Numbered from the stretch's first letter, positions 20,279 to 29,548 are shown. The stretch: 33,001 nt of DNA from Muribaculaceae bacterium (GCA_016302215.1 JAEDNZ010000001.1:1-33001); one strand, 5' to 3'. A program made the numbers and translations. The notes: generated by a model from the sequence alone, not told the origin.

Positions 20279-22939
20279 TTATTGCCCTACATCATAGCCC
20301 AGCACATAGTTATAGCCGTTACCTTGGTCTCGTCTGTCGTTGATGCGCACGCGCATAGGTGTTACGGCCGTGTAAAAATATCGGGGTACCCCATGTATAG
20401 CCTGCGTTGTAGGTACCAGCTCCTTGCCGCTATCAACCAAAGCAGTAAATGCCGGATTAGGCACACGCAGGGCCCACCCGAAGAGCTTGGAATGCTTACC
20501 AGCTACCTTGTACTGCGAGCCCCATCCTATATTGGCAGCCGACGTCCTCCAGGTGTCAAGGGTAACACTCATCATCTGGGTGTCGCTGTACCCATCAATG
20601 ACTGTAAAACGCTGTGCGATGAATGTGCTTAGGCTATTAATATACATGTAGTCAGCTGATGACACAAGTGGCTGCAGACCCCCCGGAAGCTCGTTAGACA
20701 GGCGCCCGTTGGCTACACTCCACTTCTTGCGCTCTTTATAGTACACCTCCCCTTGACCCTGCCTCGTTACACGCCTGCTATCGTTGCGGCTATACACCAT
20801 CAGCACTATCTCAGCGTCGTCACGCAGATGCTGCAGAGGGTGTGTTATCTCAATTCTATAGTCAGCAGTGACACCTTTATGCGGATGTATAATGCACACA
20901 CGAGGCGGCGCGGCCAACAACCAACCACTCATCAGCTCATTGTTAAGCTTGAGGGCATCTGACATCTGAGCTGCCTTCGGGATAGTGTAGCCATCCAACA
21001 ACGCAACCTTTATGTTTCCGTCCGCCGTGAGAGGGGATCCACTCACTGCAAACGGGTCTGGCATTATGAGCCCGACGCTTTTAAGCCCGCCGGGGACCCC
21101 GCCAGACGAGCCACCGGACGATGACCCTGAACCACTACTGCTACCCGAGCTCGTAGCTGTGTATCGTGAAGTGATGCTCTCAACCGTGATGTCTGCGACA
21201 GGCAGTGACACCATCTCATTGATGGTGAGCTCGTCCGCGATGAGAGACCAGTCATAGCGCCGCAGCATATATACGACGCCGGACTGCCGCCACAGCAGAG
21301 GGATGCTGCTCGTGCCGCTCGGCACGTTGAGTATGCCTGTCTTGTCAACTGCAGGTAGCGCGTTGCTCCTCGCGTACATAACACCCATATATGCCACGTA
21401 GTCGTATGAGCCTCCCCACTTACGGAGTGCCTTGCCGCCGCGCATCATCACGCCCTCACGCAGGAGTGCCAACGTGCCGGCGTCAACTCCGTCGATGTCG
21501 CTGCTCGCAAGCATCTCCACGCTCTCACCGGCATCGCGTGCGCCATTGCCCAGCTTGACGGTGGTCTCCGTGCCGCTATAACTCGGCACCTCGCGTAGCG
21601 ACATACGGGTCACCTTGCTGGTGCCTGATTGCGGTCTCACCTGCACGGTGATGGTGTCCAAGTATATCTCGATGTCGTGCATCGCTCCGAGACTGTACAC
21701 AATGCCTCCGTAGCCGTCGTCCTCCGCATATATGTGCACCTCGTTGTCCGGGAGCACAAGGCTCATCTCGAGCTTGTCGCGGTCGGGCGTTATCGCCTTG
21801 ACCTCGGTGAGCACGGGCTCACCGCTTATCCAACTGCCACCTTCGCCGACGGTCATCACAGGGACGCCGTCCTGCAGCACCACCGAGCCGACAGTCCACG
21901 GGCCTCCGTGCGGTCCTGCAGTGGTGTTAGTGGTCTTGCCCGTTATATCAACGACGAGGCTGCCGTCGCCCGTGGCCTCTATCTCAAGCTGCAGCTTGGT
22001 GCCCTTGGCGTATACGTTGCCGACATACACCTCCTGCTTGATATTGCGGTTGCCGCTACCACCAAGGAGGACACCGTCCTCCATCTGTCCTGCTCCACCC
22101 TGGGCGGTGAGTGTCGGGTCCGGCATCAGCTCGCGCGTGACGGCAGTCGTGGCAAGTGTCACCTCGCGCTTGGCGGGTACGACCTTGTCGGACAACTTGC
22201 CGACCGGCCACCACGCTCCGCCCAGCGCCTGCACAGGCAGAGACACATCGTTGCCGGTGTCCCCGTCGTGCAGTATCAGAGCGGAGCCGTCAGTTGGCAG
22301 GTCACACTCGTTGACGACTACCCACGCGCCCTGGTCGTACATTATCATGGCGTGCATCGATGCAAGCAGATCGCTCAGCATCTCGTAGCAGCTGCGCCCG
22401 CTCTGGCTCGTAAGGTCCAGGCTCACAGACGTCAAGTAGTTGCTGCCATTGCAACCGTCGCTGCTATAGTTGAGCCGCCACATTATCGGCAGATCATCCT
22501 GCTGGGCTGTACGCAGGAGCGCCTTGAGTATATCATGCAGGGTCATCGGTCCGTCCTGCGTATAGTCAGTGCGCTTGAGCTCACCGAGGCCGTCCGTGGC
22601 GATCACCTCCACATCGTATGGCGGCGCCATATCGGGGGCACTGTACAACTCAGGCGAGACGTAGCCACGCCAGACCTGCAGCACGTCGTTAAGGTACACC
22701 TCCGCAAGCCACTCGTATGGGCTGCTAGTGTACATCGCAACATACTCGCCGTCCTCAACGCACTCCATGCGCAGCGTGAGCGATGACCCGAGGATGGCCC
22801 CGTTACGCTCACGGCGGAGCACAGGACTCGCACCCATCGCGCGGATCTTATACTGACCGCTCCAGCCTGTCATCGGTCGGAGATATATCGTGTAGTCGCT
22901 CCCGGCTTGGGAGGCAAATCTGAACCTATAGCCGTCCAT
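20279..22939 (-). CDS. Large tail-tip/hub protein
   Basis: An 886-residue protein directly after the tape measure gene (TAATG overlap), the place of the tail hub or baseplate protein in siphoviruses. The N-terminal part (FRFASQAGSDYTIYLRPMTG, then LAEVYLNDVLQVWRGYVSPE) is typical of large Bacteroidetes phage tail proteins. A Gly/Ser linker (about 595-616, SSGSGSSSGGSSGG) splits it from a C-terminal domain with SGSPLTADGNIKVAL and WALRVPN. It likely plugs the tail and carries the fibres encoded next. No enzymatic motif was seen. Confidence 0.8.
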   Translation of the reverse strand: MDGYRFRFASQAGSDYTIYLRPMTGWSGQYKIRAMGASPVLRRERNGAILGSSLTLRMECVEDGEYVAMYTSSPYEWLAEVYLNDVLQVWRGYVSPELYSAPDMAPPYDVEVIATDGLGELKRTDYTQDGPMTLHDILKALLRTAQQDDLPIMWRLNYSSDGCNGSNYLTSVSLDLTSQSGRSCYEMLSDLLASMHAMIMYDQGAWVVVNECDLPTDGSALILHDGDTGNDVSLPVQALGGAWWPVGKLSDKVVPAKREVTLATTAVTRELMPDPTLTAQGGAGQMEDGVLLGGSGNRNIKQEVYVGNVYAKGTKLQLEIEATGDGSLVVDITGKTTNTTAGPHGGPWTVGSVVLQDGVPVMTVGEGGSWISGEPVLTEVKAITPDRDKLEMSLVLPDNEVHIYAEDDGYGGIVYSLGAMHDIEIYLDTITVQVRPQSGTSKVTRMSLREVPSYSGTETTVKLGNGARDAGESVEMLASSDIDGVDAGTLALLREGVMMRGGKALRKWGGSYDYVAYMGVMYARSNALPAVDKTGILNVPSGTSSIPLLWRQSGVVYMLRRYDWSLIADELTINEMVSLPVADITVESITSRYTATSSGSSSGSGSSSGGSSGGVPGGLKSVGLIMPDPFAVSGSPLTADGNIKVALLDGYTIPKAAQMSDALKLNNELMSGWLLAAPPRVCIIHPHKGVTADYRIEITHPLQHLRDDAEIVLMVYSRNDSRRVTRQGQGEVYYKERKKWSVANGRLSNELPGGLQPLVSSADYMYINSLSTFIAQRFTVIDGYSDTQMMSVTLDTWRTSAANIGWGSQYKVAGKHSKLFGWALRVPNPAFTALVDSGKELVPTTQAIHGVPRYFYTAVTPMRVRINDRRDQGNGYNYVLGYDVGQ

Positions 22940-24942
22940 TACGTCGTCCTGTTATATCGTTGCGCCTCGTTGTCAAGCACTGCTGCCAGTGTGCTGCCTG
23001 TAGCCTCCAGCCGCCCCGTCACCTTGACTGTCATCTCACGCCCGTACGTATCGGACCCGATGCTGCTGCCGCTGCTGTAACTGCTTGCAGACGCCACGTT
23101 GGTGCTCGCGCTGTAGTTGCCAGACGCTGCGTTACTCATACCTGTCTTAAGAGCGGACCCGAGCGCCACGAGAGCGGCACCGGCTGCAATCGCTACGTAT
23201 GGGTTAAGGCTCTCGAGCGCGGCCTTGATGCCGAGCGTTGCAACGCCGGTCTGTATCGCCATCTTGCCGACACTTATGGCGAGGTCTGCAAAGGCGCTGA
23301 CCGCGCCGGATGAAAAGTTGCTCCAGGCGTCGCCACCCGTTGCGAGGTCTCCGATGAGTCCTCCTATAATCTCCGAGGTATTGACGCCGAGCTCCGTCAG
23401 CTGACTGTTAAGCGCTCCGCTCACGTCGATAAAATCAGACATATCGGCAGCAATGCCGATTGTGACGGTCGTGCCGTTAACGCCGGTAACGATGCCGTCC
23501 TTGAGCGAGCTAATAAAGCTCTGCATCTCTGTCGGCTCCACCTGAGGGTGTACCGCAAGGCCTACCTCCGGAGCCGTCAACTGGCTTAGGATCACCGCGC
23601 GGGCATCTGCCAGGTTGGACGCATCGGTGGCGACGTCGATAGTGACCGGAGTGCCGCTGACGCCATTAACAACCTCGCTCTTAAGCGAGCCGATAAAGCT
23701 CTGCACCTCTGACGGCTCTACACGAGGGTGCACCTCAAGGTCTACCTCTAGCCCGTCGGGCTGTATATATTCTAGCGGCTGCAGCGTTGGGTTTGCGGCT
23801 ATCGCCGGCAGCAGGTCAGCCGCAGGCTCCTCAGGCTGCATATATTCGAGCGGCTGTAGCAACGGACTCGTGGCTATTGCCGGAAGCGGATTGGCCGCCA
23901 TCAGCGACCTCAGTGCAGCAACGCGCTCTCTCTCATCCCGCTCTGCTGTAACTAACTTGTTGAGAGTTCTCTGCTTCTCGGTCAGTTCTCGCAGCTCGTT
24001 ATTGCGGGAGCGGTCCATCTGTGCCAGAGCGACCTTAGCGTTGATGAGCGCATCTTCGGCGGCCAGGTCATTAGTTGCAAGGTCCGACAGTGCCTGCTGA
24101 TTATCAACAATGACCTTCTGCAGTTCAATCTGCTGATCGTACTTGTCATTGATTAGCTGCTGCGCCTCAGCTAAAAAGCTCGCTCGCTCAGCGGCTGTGT
24201 AGGTCTCGAGATTGGCCTTGTACCGAAGGTCCGCTATCTTGGAGTCGTTGTTAGCTATAACAACCTGCAGCTTGGCAAGTTCACGCTGTGCGTTATATAT
24301 GTTGTTGGTGTGCTGCTCAGCCTGAGCGGCTGCATCGGCCGCCTTCTGCGTCGTGTCCAACAAGCCGCCTACGACCTCCGCACTCTGGGTTGGTGTGAGC
24401 TCGCCTGCAAACGCGGCTCCGCTTATAAACGTCTGCTTTATTTGGGCTCCTAGAGTCCCGATAAATTTTTTCCAGGCAGACTCAGCCTTGGCAGCTCCCT
24501 CGCCGAGGCTGGCATTGGCATCATGCAGCACCTGCTTGTATGTGCTCACATAGGCAGCGGTGGCGAGCTCTATGTTGGCGCCACGCACTGTAGTCTTGAA
24601 GTTTTCAGCCTCGGCGCTGAGCACCTTGAAACTGGCGATAGCGGCGCCGATGCCGAGACCCGCAATGGCTGTCGTAGCCGTCGCCATTGCCCCGCTCATC
24701 AGACTGCCGGCTGCCTTACCGGCGTTGCCGAGCTTGCCCATCTCTATGGCGGCACCACGCATCGCGCTGCCTATTGATTTAGCCTTGCTGATGGCGCCAC
24801 CCAGAGCATTATCCAACGCATCGAGCGCATTGCTGCCCGCGCGTTGGAAATCACGCACGGCTGCCTTACTATCGTCGAGCCCCTTTTTAAGCCCGGAGGC
24901 ATCCGCTACGATGCCCAATTGAAGATTACGCTCCTTAGCCAT
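22939..24942 (-). CDS. Tape measure protein
   Basis: A 667-residue tail tape measure protein. It starts with a typical tape measure N-terminus (LQLGIVADASGLKKGLDDSK), has Ala/Gly-rich helices (about 60-105), long coiled coils (about 200-345), a hydrophobic segment (about 550-600, SLNPYVAIAAGAALVALGSA) and a Ser-rich C-terminus. Tape measure length sets tail length, so 667 residues suggests a short siphovirus tail of about 100 nm by the usual 1.5 angstrom per residue rule. It follows the tail chaperone pair and contains a tandem duplication described separately. Confidence 0.9.
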   Translation of the reverse strand: MAKERNLQLGIVADASGLKKGLDDSKAAVRDFQRAGSNALDALDNALGGAISKAKSIGSAMRGAAIEMGKLGNAGKAAGSLMSGAMATATTAIAGLGIGAAIASFKVLSAEAENFKTTVRGANIELATAAYVSTYKQVLHDANASLGEGAAKAESAWKKFIGTLGAQIKQTFISGAAFAGELTPTQSAEVVGGLLDTTQKAADAAAQAEQHTNNIYNAQRELAKLQVVIANNDSKIADLRYKANLETYTAAERASFLAEAQQLINDKYDQQIELQKVIVDNQQALSDLATNDLAAEDALINAKVALAQMDRSRNNELRELTEKQRTLNKLVTAERDERERVAALRSLMAANPLPAIATSPLLQPLEYMQPEEPAADLLPAIAANPTLQPLEYIQPDGLEVDLEVHPRVEPSEVQSFIGSLKSEVVNGVSGTPVTIDVATDASNLADARAVILSQLTAPEVGLAVHPQVEPTEMQSFISSLKDGIVTGVNGTTVTIGIAADMSDFIDVSGALNSQLTELGVNTSEIIGGLIGDLATGGDAWSNFSSGAVSAFADLAISVGKMAIQTGVATLGIKAALESLNPYVAIAAGAALVALGSALKTGMSNAASGNYSASTNVASASSYSSGSSIGSDTYGREMTVKVTGRLEATGSTLAAVLDNEAQRYNRTT
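23395..23748 (-). repeat. Tandem 60-residue duplication in the tape measure
   Basis: Residues 399-458 and 459-516 are two diverged copies: HPRVEPSEVQSFIGSLKSE and HPQVEPTEMQSFISSLKDG, each followed by VxGVxGTxVTI and ending in SQL. A shorter repeat pair precedes it (351-370 and 376-395, sharing LPAIAxxPxLQPLEYxQP; 23758-23892). Confidence 0.85.
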
Positions 24943-25321
24943 CCAGTCGTTTCAAAAAATCGTTGTACATTGACTGCCTCTCCGCGTCGCTCATGTCCCT
25001 GATTGCTTTGCCGGGGTCCTCGCTCGGTGGGTCCCAAGGCATTGGCCAGAAGTCCTGCACGCGCTTAAAGCGGTCTTTGGGTTTGAGTTGCAGGTTAATC
25101 ATCATCATTGTCGCGCATCTGATGAGGTCGCCCTGGTGTTGCCTGTCAGCCTGCACCTGCTCACTATACGCGTCCATCGCTGCCCAGTAGTCGGGGAGTC
25201 TCAGACGCCCCAGGTCATCAGGAGAGAGATGCAGCAGGGCGATACCCCAGCCTCTCATCTGGCGGATTGTAGGCAGTGGCCCGTCACTCGCTTTTTTTTT
25301 CCGAGGGCGCCTCGCTCGCAC
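24935..25321 (-). CDS. Tail assembly chaperone, frameshift extension (GT-like)
   Basis: A 128-codon frame between the first chaperone gene and the tape measure. It has no ATG near its beginning: the only early start is a GTG at 25321 inside the upstream gene. That is what is expected if it is translated only by frameshifting from the upstream frame, as for lambda G/GT-type chaperones. The switch point is the A9 run at 25292-25300. A +1 shift would give a fusion of about 219 residues (101 + 118), a -2 shift one more. The segment GWGIALLHLSPDDLGRLRLP and the position match tail chaperones that guide tape measure assembly. It overlaps the tape measure start by eight bases. Confidence 0.8.
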   Translation of the reverse strand: MRARRPRKKKASDGPLPTIRQMRGWGIALLHLSPDDLGRLRLPDYWAAMDAYSEQVQADRQHQGDLIRCATMMMINLQLKPKDRFKRVQDFWPMPWDPPSEDPGKAIRDMSDAERQSMYNDFLKRLDG

Positions 25322-25595
25322 CCATCTGCCGATTGTATATAGATATAAACTCGGACACGAGACCGGCGCTCTCTGCCAAGCCCGTACCGAACTCCTCGGG
25401 CTTATGATCGTGAGGTCGGCCTGACAGGCGCTCGCCCTCGTTGATGCAGCAGGTCATCAGCTGCAGCCATCTGCCGAGAGTCATGTCTGACAGATAGGCA
25501 AAGTCCCTGGCTCCCAGCATATCAGCGCAAGCGCAGAGCGCATTGAAATTGCACTCTACGCTATATATTTGCCCCTTATACGTCAGCTGGTCCAT
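25284..25595 (-). CDS. Tail assembly chaperone (G-like)
   Basis: A 103-residue protein between the tail tube and tape measure genes, the place of gpG-type tail chaperones. Features: YKGQIYSVECNFNALCACAD at the N-terminus, mostly helical, and a polar C-terminus ending at the A9 run. It should bind the tape measure protein and recruit tail tube subunits. The stop codon lies just past the slippery run, so a fraction of ribosomes or transcripts can pass into the next frame. Confidence 0.8.
   Translation of the reverse strand: MDQLTYKGQIYSVECNFNALCACADMLGARDFAYLSDMTLGRWLQLMTCCINEGERLSGRPHDHKPEEFGTGLAESAGLVSEFISIYNRQMGASEAPSEKKSE
25292..25300 (-). promoter_or_regulatory. A9 slippery run, programmed frameshift site
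   Basis: Nine consecutive A on the coding strand, flanked by GG and GCG, inside the overlap of the two chaperone frames. Reading GAA AAA AAA AGC in the first frame against AAA AAA AAA GCG in the second requires a +1 or -2 shift. Transcriptional slippage on A9 would give the same outcome. Confidence 0.7.
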
Positions 25596-25597
25596 AA

Positions 25598-26011
25598 CTA
25601 GCTGGACTTAGGTGTCATCGCTCCGTCAACCTTGAGCGTCAGACTGATGGTGCTATCGCTCGTCGGATCTGCCGGAGTGGTCTCCTTGTAGCCGGTGATG
25701 ATCGCGTTGCCCTTGTATATGGTGCCGGTGCTTGGCCCGTACTCAAAAGGCACGGCTGCATTATCGCCCTCCTTGAGAGCGAGAGCAATGATGTCATCAC
25801 GATCCATCGCATCGAGTTCGCCGCTGCCAGCCTCCTCGTAGAGCGCCGAGACGCTAAAGGTTATATCGTGCCCGGTGACCTTGGTCTTTTTAACGCCCTT
25901 GTCGTCCTTGGTATAGGACTCCTTAGTCTGTGCATCGATATTAAGCTCATCCTGCGTCACAGCAACGATTGCCTTGCTGTTGACCTTGAGTCTTACATTG
26001 AATCCCTGCAT
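25598..26011 (-). CDS. Major tail tube protein
   Basis: A 137-residue protein in the tail tube position, just before the chaperones. It has the beta-rich pattern of phage tail tube subunits: MQGFNVRLKVNSKAIVAVTQ at the start, HDITFSVSALYE in the middle and STISLTLKVDGA near the end. It would polymerise into the tail tube around the tape measure. The family call is based on length, composition and position. Confidence 0.85.
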   Translation of the reverse strand: MQGFNVRLKVNSKAIVAVTQDELNIDAQTKESYTKDDKGVKKTKVTGHDITFSVSALYEEAGSGELDAMDRDDIIALALKEGDNAAVPFEYGPSTGTIYKGNAIITGYKETTPADPTSDSTISLTLKVDGAMTPKSS

Positions 26012-26016
26012 AATTG

Positions 26017-26370
26017 CTATTGTTTTTGTAAAATGTTAATATATAAGTCATTACGCCATATTCCCTCCTGGCATTGGTCCGCTATTGACGTCAGCCGTAC
26101 AGTAAGCCCATCGGAGCCGTTGAGCCCCAGGACCGCAGCCTGCACCGCCCTTGCGAGCTCGTGCATCTCATCATAAGTGTCGGCAACGGCGATGATCTGA
26201 GCAGCTCCGTCGTAGGCATATATGCCGTCCTTGCTATATCGGGGAGTCGCCGTATAGTCATATACGACAAAGGGAAGGCAATCGCTCTCAGCCTCGCAAT
26301 AATATAGCTTAACGTCTCCCAGGACGGTGGTCATTGCCTTAGTCAGCCTCTCTCCGATTGTCTCTGTCAT
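26017..26370 (-). CDS. DUF3168-like tail terminator
   Basis: A 117-residue protein resembling DUF3168 tail completion/terminator proteins: DCLPFVVYDYTATPRYSKDG, then YDGAAQIIAVADTYDEMHEL and a helix LARAVQAAVLG. It caps the tail and joins it to the head. It overlaps the gp10-like gene by ATGA and ends six bases before the tail tube start. Confidence 0.85.
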   Translation of the reverse strand: MTETIGERLTKAMTTVLGDVKLYYCEAESDCLPFVVYDYTATPRYSKDGIYAYDGAAQIIAVADTYDEMHELARAVQAAVLGLNGSDGLTVRLTSIADQCQEGIWRNDLYINILQKQ

Positions 26371-26843
26371 AGCTGCTGCATCTCCTTATTCAACTGTGCC
26401 TCGAATGCCGAAGCGAACACTTTATCCCAATTGTTCAATCCCGCCTCAAAAAAATTACGGGGTCTGATGCCCCCACGTCGGTCAACACCGGCCTTGCCTC
26501 TCAGATTCTTGACCTTATAAGCAAAGTGGTGCTCCGGGTCTCTGTGCTCAAGTGTTCCGTAATTAAGCCAATAGGCCTTGAACCACACAGGCACGGACTT
26601 GCCTGACGGCAGCCCCTCCTTGTTGCGATACCCAACATAGGCGGTATAAACGCCCTCCTTATTGCGCTTGATGCTGGCACCAATGGCGCGACGGAAAGCT
26701 GACGGGGCAGCAGCACGTATCTGCTTGCCCACAGCTCTCGCACCCGCTTGCATGCAGCGTTTGGATGCCTTGAGCCCAGCATCGTAGAGTCCATCGAACT
26801 CACGCATCATCTCATCATAATTCTCTACAACGTAGGAGGCCAT
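26367..26843 (-). CDS. HK97 gp10-like head-tail protein
   Basis: A 158-residue protein of the HK97 gp10-like family: a helical N-terminus (MREFDGLYDAGLKASKRCMQ), then AVGKQIRAAAP, YVGYRNKEG and WFKAYWLNYGT, ending PRNFFEAGLNNW. These proteins act at head-tail joining or tail completion. It sits between the head closure and tail terminator genes, as usual. Confidence 0.88.
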   Translation of the reverse strand: MASYVVENYDEMMREFDGLYDAGLKASKRCMQAGARAVGKQIRAAAPSAFRRAIGASIKRNKEGVYTAYVGYRNKEGLPSGKSVPVWFKAYWLNYGTLEHRDPEHHFAYKVKNLRGKAGVDRRGGIRPRNFFEAGLNNWDKVFASAFEAQLNKEMQQL

Positions 26844-26844
26844 G

Positions 26845-27168
26845 TCAGATGCGTCTAAGGGTTAACACACAGAGCGGGCTGTAGCGGCTGATAGGGTCGA
26901 TGCCTGTTATGGCATAGGACTCGTCTCCTATGACGATGCGCCAGCGGGTTGTAAGAGCGGCAATCTTGTATATCGTCGCTCTGACGGTCTCGCCCTGGTC
27001 AAGATTGCCGTACTGGACTGACTCATCGACATTGCGCTCCAGCTTGGCCCACACACGAGAGTGGTCACGCAGCTCGTAGCGCTTCTGCGCTACAGAGCCG
27101 GTGGTGATCACGCACTCCTGCACGGTCACCAGCGTGTCCATTTCGCCTATGTTTATCTTGTTTTCCAT
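26845..27168 (-). CDS. Head closure / head-tail joining protein
   Basis: A 107-residue protein of the phage head-tail joining (SPP1 gp16/HK97 gp7-like) type, with MDTLVTVQECV, DHSRVWAKLERN, GETVRATIYKI, TTRWRIVIGDESYAITGID and a hydrophobic C-terminus. It closes the head portal. It overlaps the connector gene by 16 bases and is one base from the gp10-like start. Confidence 0.87.
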   Translation of the reverse strand: MENKINIGEMDTLVTVQECVITTGSVAQKRYELRDHSRVWAKLERNVDESVQYGNLDQGETVRATIYKIAALTTRWRIVIGDESYAITGIDPISRYSPLCVLTLRRI

Positions 27169-27644
27169 TGCCTGTAAGGTGCCAGGAGATTTTCAGAGGC
27201 CGTAGGCAGGGTCTGAGCCCTATCAAGCGGATTGCTAAAGTGCTGAGCTGCCATCAGCAGGATGGCCTGCTGGATGTCCGCCTCGACATAGGCCACATCG
27301 AGGTGGTAGCTGATGCTCATCTTCTGCCCCTCAGGGCCATCGATGTGCACATCACTGCCAGTGAGTGTCCAGGTTCGCCTCTCCCCGTCGACGAGCACCT
27401 CCAGATCCGTGAGGCTGGAGGACTCGTCCATATATGGGAGAGTAACGAGGGAAGTGTAGTCCGTCTCTATCTGACATATAGACGGCGCGAGATTGCGACT
27501 GATGACATGCTCCGCCTGCAGCACAGCGCTGGATAGGTAGATCATCAACATGCGGTCATGGCTGTCATCCGTTATGCGCAGATGATCCTTAAGGTCCTGC
27601 AGCGTTGGCTGCAGCCGGTAGATGTCAATGTCGCGTCTCTGCAT
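27153..27644 (-). CDS. Head-tail connector protein (gp6-like)
   Basis: A 163-residue protein of the HK97 gp6-like connector family: TLQDLKDHLRITDDSHDRML at the N-terminus, a helix with YLSSAVLQAEHVISRNL and a C-terminal helix with ADIQQAILLMAAQHFSNP. It docks onto the portal. It follows the capsid gene by 13 bases. Confidence 0.87.
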   Translation of the reverse strand: MQRRDIDIYRLQPTLQDLKDHLRITDDSHDRMLMIYLSSAVLQAEHVISRNLAPSICQIETDYTSLVTLPYMDESSSLTDLEVLVDGERRTWTLTGSDVHIDGPEGQKMSISYHLDVAYVEADIQQAILLMAAQHFSNPLDRAQTLPTASENLLAPYRQWKTR

Positions 27645-27657
27645 CGTCTGTCAGGTA

Positions 27658-28893
27658 TTAGGCGAGGATGTCCTGGATGGCTGCGAAGCTCTTAGGCTCA
27701 GCAACGAGGACGTCGTTGTAGCAGTTGATGCAGATCTCGATCTCGCCCTTGCGCTTGCCGGTGTACGGGTCAACGATGAGGTCGATACCGCCCCAATGTC
27801 CTACGTAGAGGTCAGCCCAGTTACCAAAGATGAGCGCGCTGCACTTGTCAGCTGCGGTGCCCTTGGTAAGGTTTGCCGGTACGAGGTTGGTCATCTCGAT
27901 GCCGTAGCCGTTGACCATGTTGGACACGAGGGCGTCGAGGATAAAGCGGCTTGTATTGCTGCCGCAGACGGTGGTCTTGAGCGCTCCGATGACCTTGGCG
28001 TTGGTGAGGTAGCCCAGGCGTCCCTTGAGAGCGTTGAGGCTAGCAACAACAGACTCCAGCTCTATGACCTTGGCCCAGCTGATGGCTGCGCCGTTGGTGC
28101 CCATGGCTACGGAGCCGATGCCGGCGGTCTTGAGGATACCGGTCGGAGCGTTGCCGCCTGCGCCGTTGATGGTTGCGTCCTCGATGATGCGCGCGTGCGC
28201 GTAGTTTATCTTGTCGATGAGGTCTGCCTCGACGTCAAACGAGGTCTGACGGAGGAGGTCCCTGGTAGTTGACACGTTAGCAAAGTTACGCTTCGGCGAC
28301 ATTACAGCCTTGGCGTAGCTAGCCTTGGAGGTAGGTGCCTCGGCACCCTCGGCGCCCCAACCGGCGGTGATGTCCTGTGAGGTGATGACCGGCAGTGTGC
28401 CAACCAGGTCGGTGAGGATGTTGGCTCCGAGTCTTGCGATTGGCAGGTTGTCACGGAGCGACTGCACATAGCGGCTTGCCATGGTCTCTGCCAGGTTGCC
28501 GCCGTCTGCAGGAGTTGTAACGTTCTGACCGCTAGCGGCACGGAGTGCGGCGAGCGGTACCTGTACGCCGCTGCCGGAGAGTCCAAGCCTGCGGTACTCA
28601 TCAGCACCCATCTGGGCTACATCTGCCTCAAGCCCTGACAGCTGGCGTCCGTCAGTGATGTCGTTGAGCATGCGGAGTAGGCTGAACCTGCGTCCGGCGG
28701 TCTGCTCGTCGCTCCTGAGCTGGCGCTCTGCAAGCGCGCGCTCTGCGGCCTCTGCGGCCTCTGCGGCCTCAAGTTCACGGATAAGTCCGTTGACCTTGTC
28801 GATGGCTTCGCGGACGGCCTGCTCGCCCTCTGCGCTGCGGAGGGCCTCATTTGCTGCGCTGAGATCAGCGCGGATTTCTGCGATTTTTCTCAT
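27658..28893 (-). CDS. HK97-fold major capsid protein
   Basis: About 411 residues from ATG 28893, which follows the protease stop codon (28907) by 13 bases; an earlier TTG reading overlaps the protease and is rejected. The N-terminal region of about 100 residues is a charged coiled coil (EAAEAAEAAERALAERQL), the scaffolding delta domain of HK97-type capsids, probably cut off by the prohead protease encoded upstream. The rest fits the HK97 fold, for example TSFDVEADLIDKINYAHARI and GTLPVITSQDITAGWG. It ends with VDPYTGKRKGEIEICINCYN, typical of the family. Confidence 0.95.
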   Translation of the reverse strand: MRKIAEIRADLSAANEALRSAEGEQAVREAIDKVNGLIRELEAAEAAEAAERALAERQLRSDEQTAGRRFSLLRMLNDITDGRQLSGLEADVAQMGADEYRRLGLSGSGVQVPLAALRAASGQNVTTPADGGNLAETMASRYVQSLRDNLPIARLGANILTDLVGTLPVITSQDITAGWGAEGAEAPTSKASYAKAVMSPKRNFANVSTTRDLLRQTSFDVEADLIDKINYAHARIIEDATINGAGGNAPTGILKTAGIGSVAMGTNGAAISWAKVIELESVVASLNALKGRLGYLTNAKVIGALKTTVCGSNTSRFILDALVSNMVNGYGIEMTNLVPANLTKGTAADKCSALIFGNWADLYVGHWGGIDLIVDPYTGKRKGEIEICINCYNDVLVAEPKSFAAIQDILA

Positions 28894-28906
28894 ATCGGAA
28901 AGTGTG

Positions 28907-29548
28907 TTATAGGTTAAGCAAGGCGGTCCTTGCAATAGTCTCTGTCCTCATGCGCTCCAGCTCCGTTTCAGAGCTGGCAGCGTCCGGCTGCAGTGCATCA
29001 GCCACGACGCGCTCGATGGTCTCACGGATGTCGGTCATCTCCTCAGAGATGGAGCGGCGCACTGCGTTGGAGTTGGCCGGGATTGTAACCACGGATACCT
29101 CGAGCAACTCGAGACCCGTGTAGTAGAGAGTCGGTTTGGAGCCGCCCTCGGCCTCCTCACCCTCGCCCCAGTGGGCGCCCTGGGCGCTGAAACCCACGGA
29201 TACACCGTTGAGGCTGCCGAACTGCAGCTTGCGCCACACCTTGTCGGCAATCTCGTTGGTGCCCTCCGGCTCAAACTCGATGTCGATGAGCAACTCGGTG
29301 CCCTCGATGTGCGCGTGGCCCCTGCCGATTACATAATCCGGGTCGGCGTCGTAGGAGCCGTAAAGGTTGTGTGCGTAGCCCACGATGCCGTTGTTGTTAT
29401 AGCGGTCCAGGTTCCACTCGGAGACTGGGAGCACTGTGCCGTAGGAGTCTCGCGTCTCGTCAGATGCGACAAACGTCATCCGCCGGTCCACTCCCTGAGG
29501 AGCCTCGGCTCTGATCTGACGCGCTCTTGTGTAGATGTTGTTAGGCAT
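28907..29548 (-). CDS. HK97 family prohead protease (S78)
   Basis: A 213-residue caudovirus prohead protease. The catalytic His lies in GIVGYAHN (H60), the Ser in NGVSVGFS (S117), and the family strand LLEVSVVTIPANSNA follows. It processes the capsid delta domain during head maturation. Its gene overlaps the portal gene by eight bases and precedes the capsid gene, the standard HK97 order. Confidence 0.95.
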   Translation of the reverse strand: MPNNIYTRARQIRAEAPQGVDRRMTFVASDETRDSYGTVLPVSEWNLDRYNNNGIVGYAHNLYGSYDADPDYVIGRGHAHIEGTELLIDIEFEPEGTNEIADKVWRKLQFGSLNGVSVGFSAQGAHWGEGEEAEGGSKPTLYYTGLELLEVSVVTIPANSNAVRRSISEEMTDIRETIERVVADALQPDAASSETELERMRTETIARTALLNL

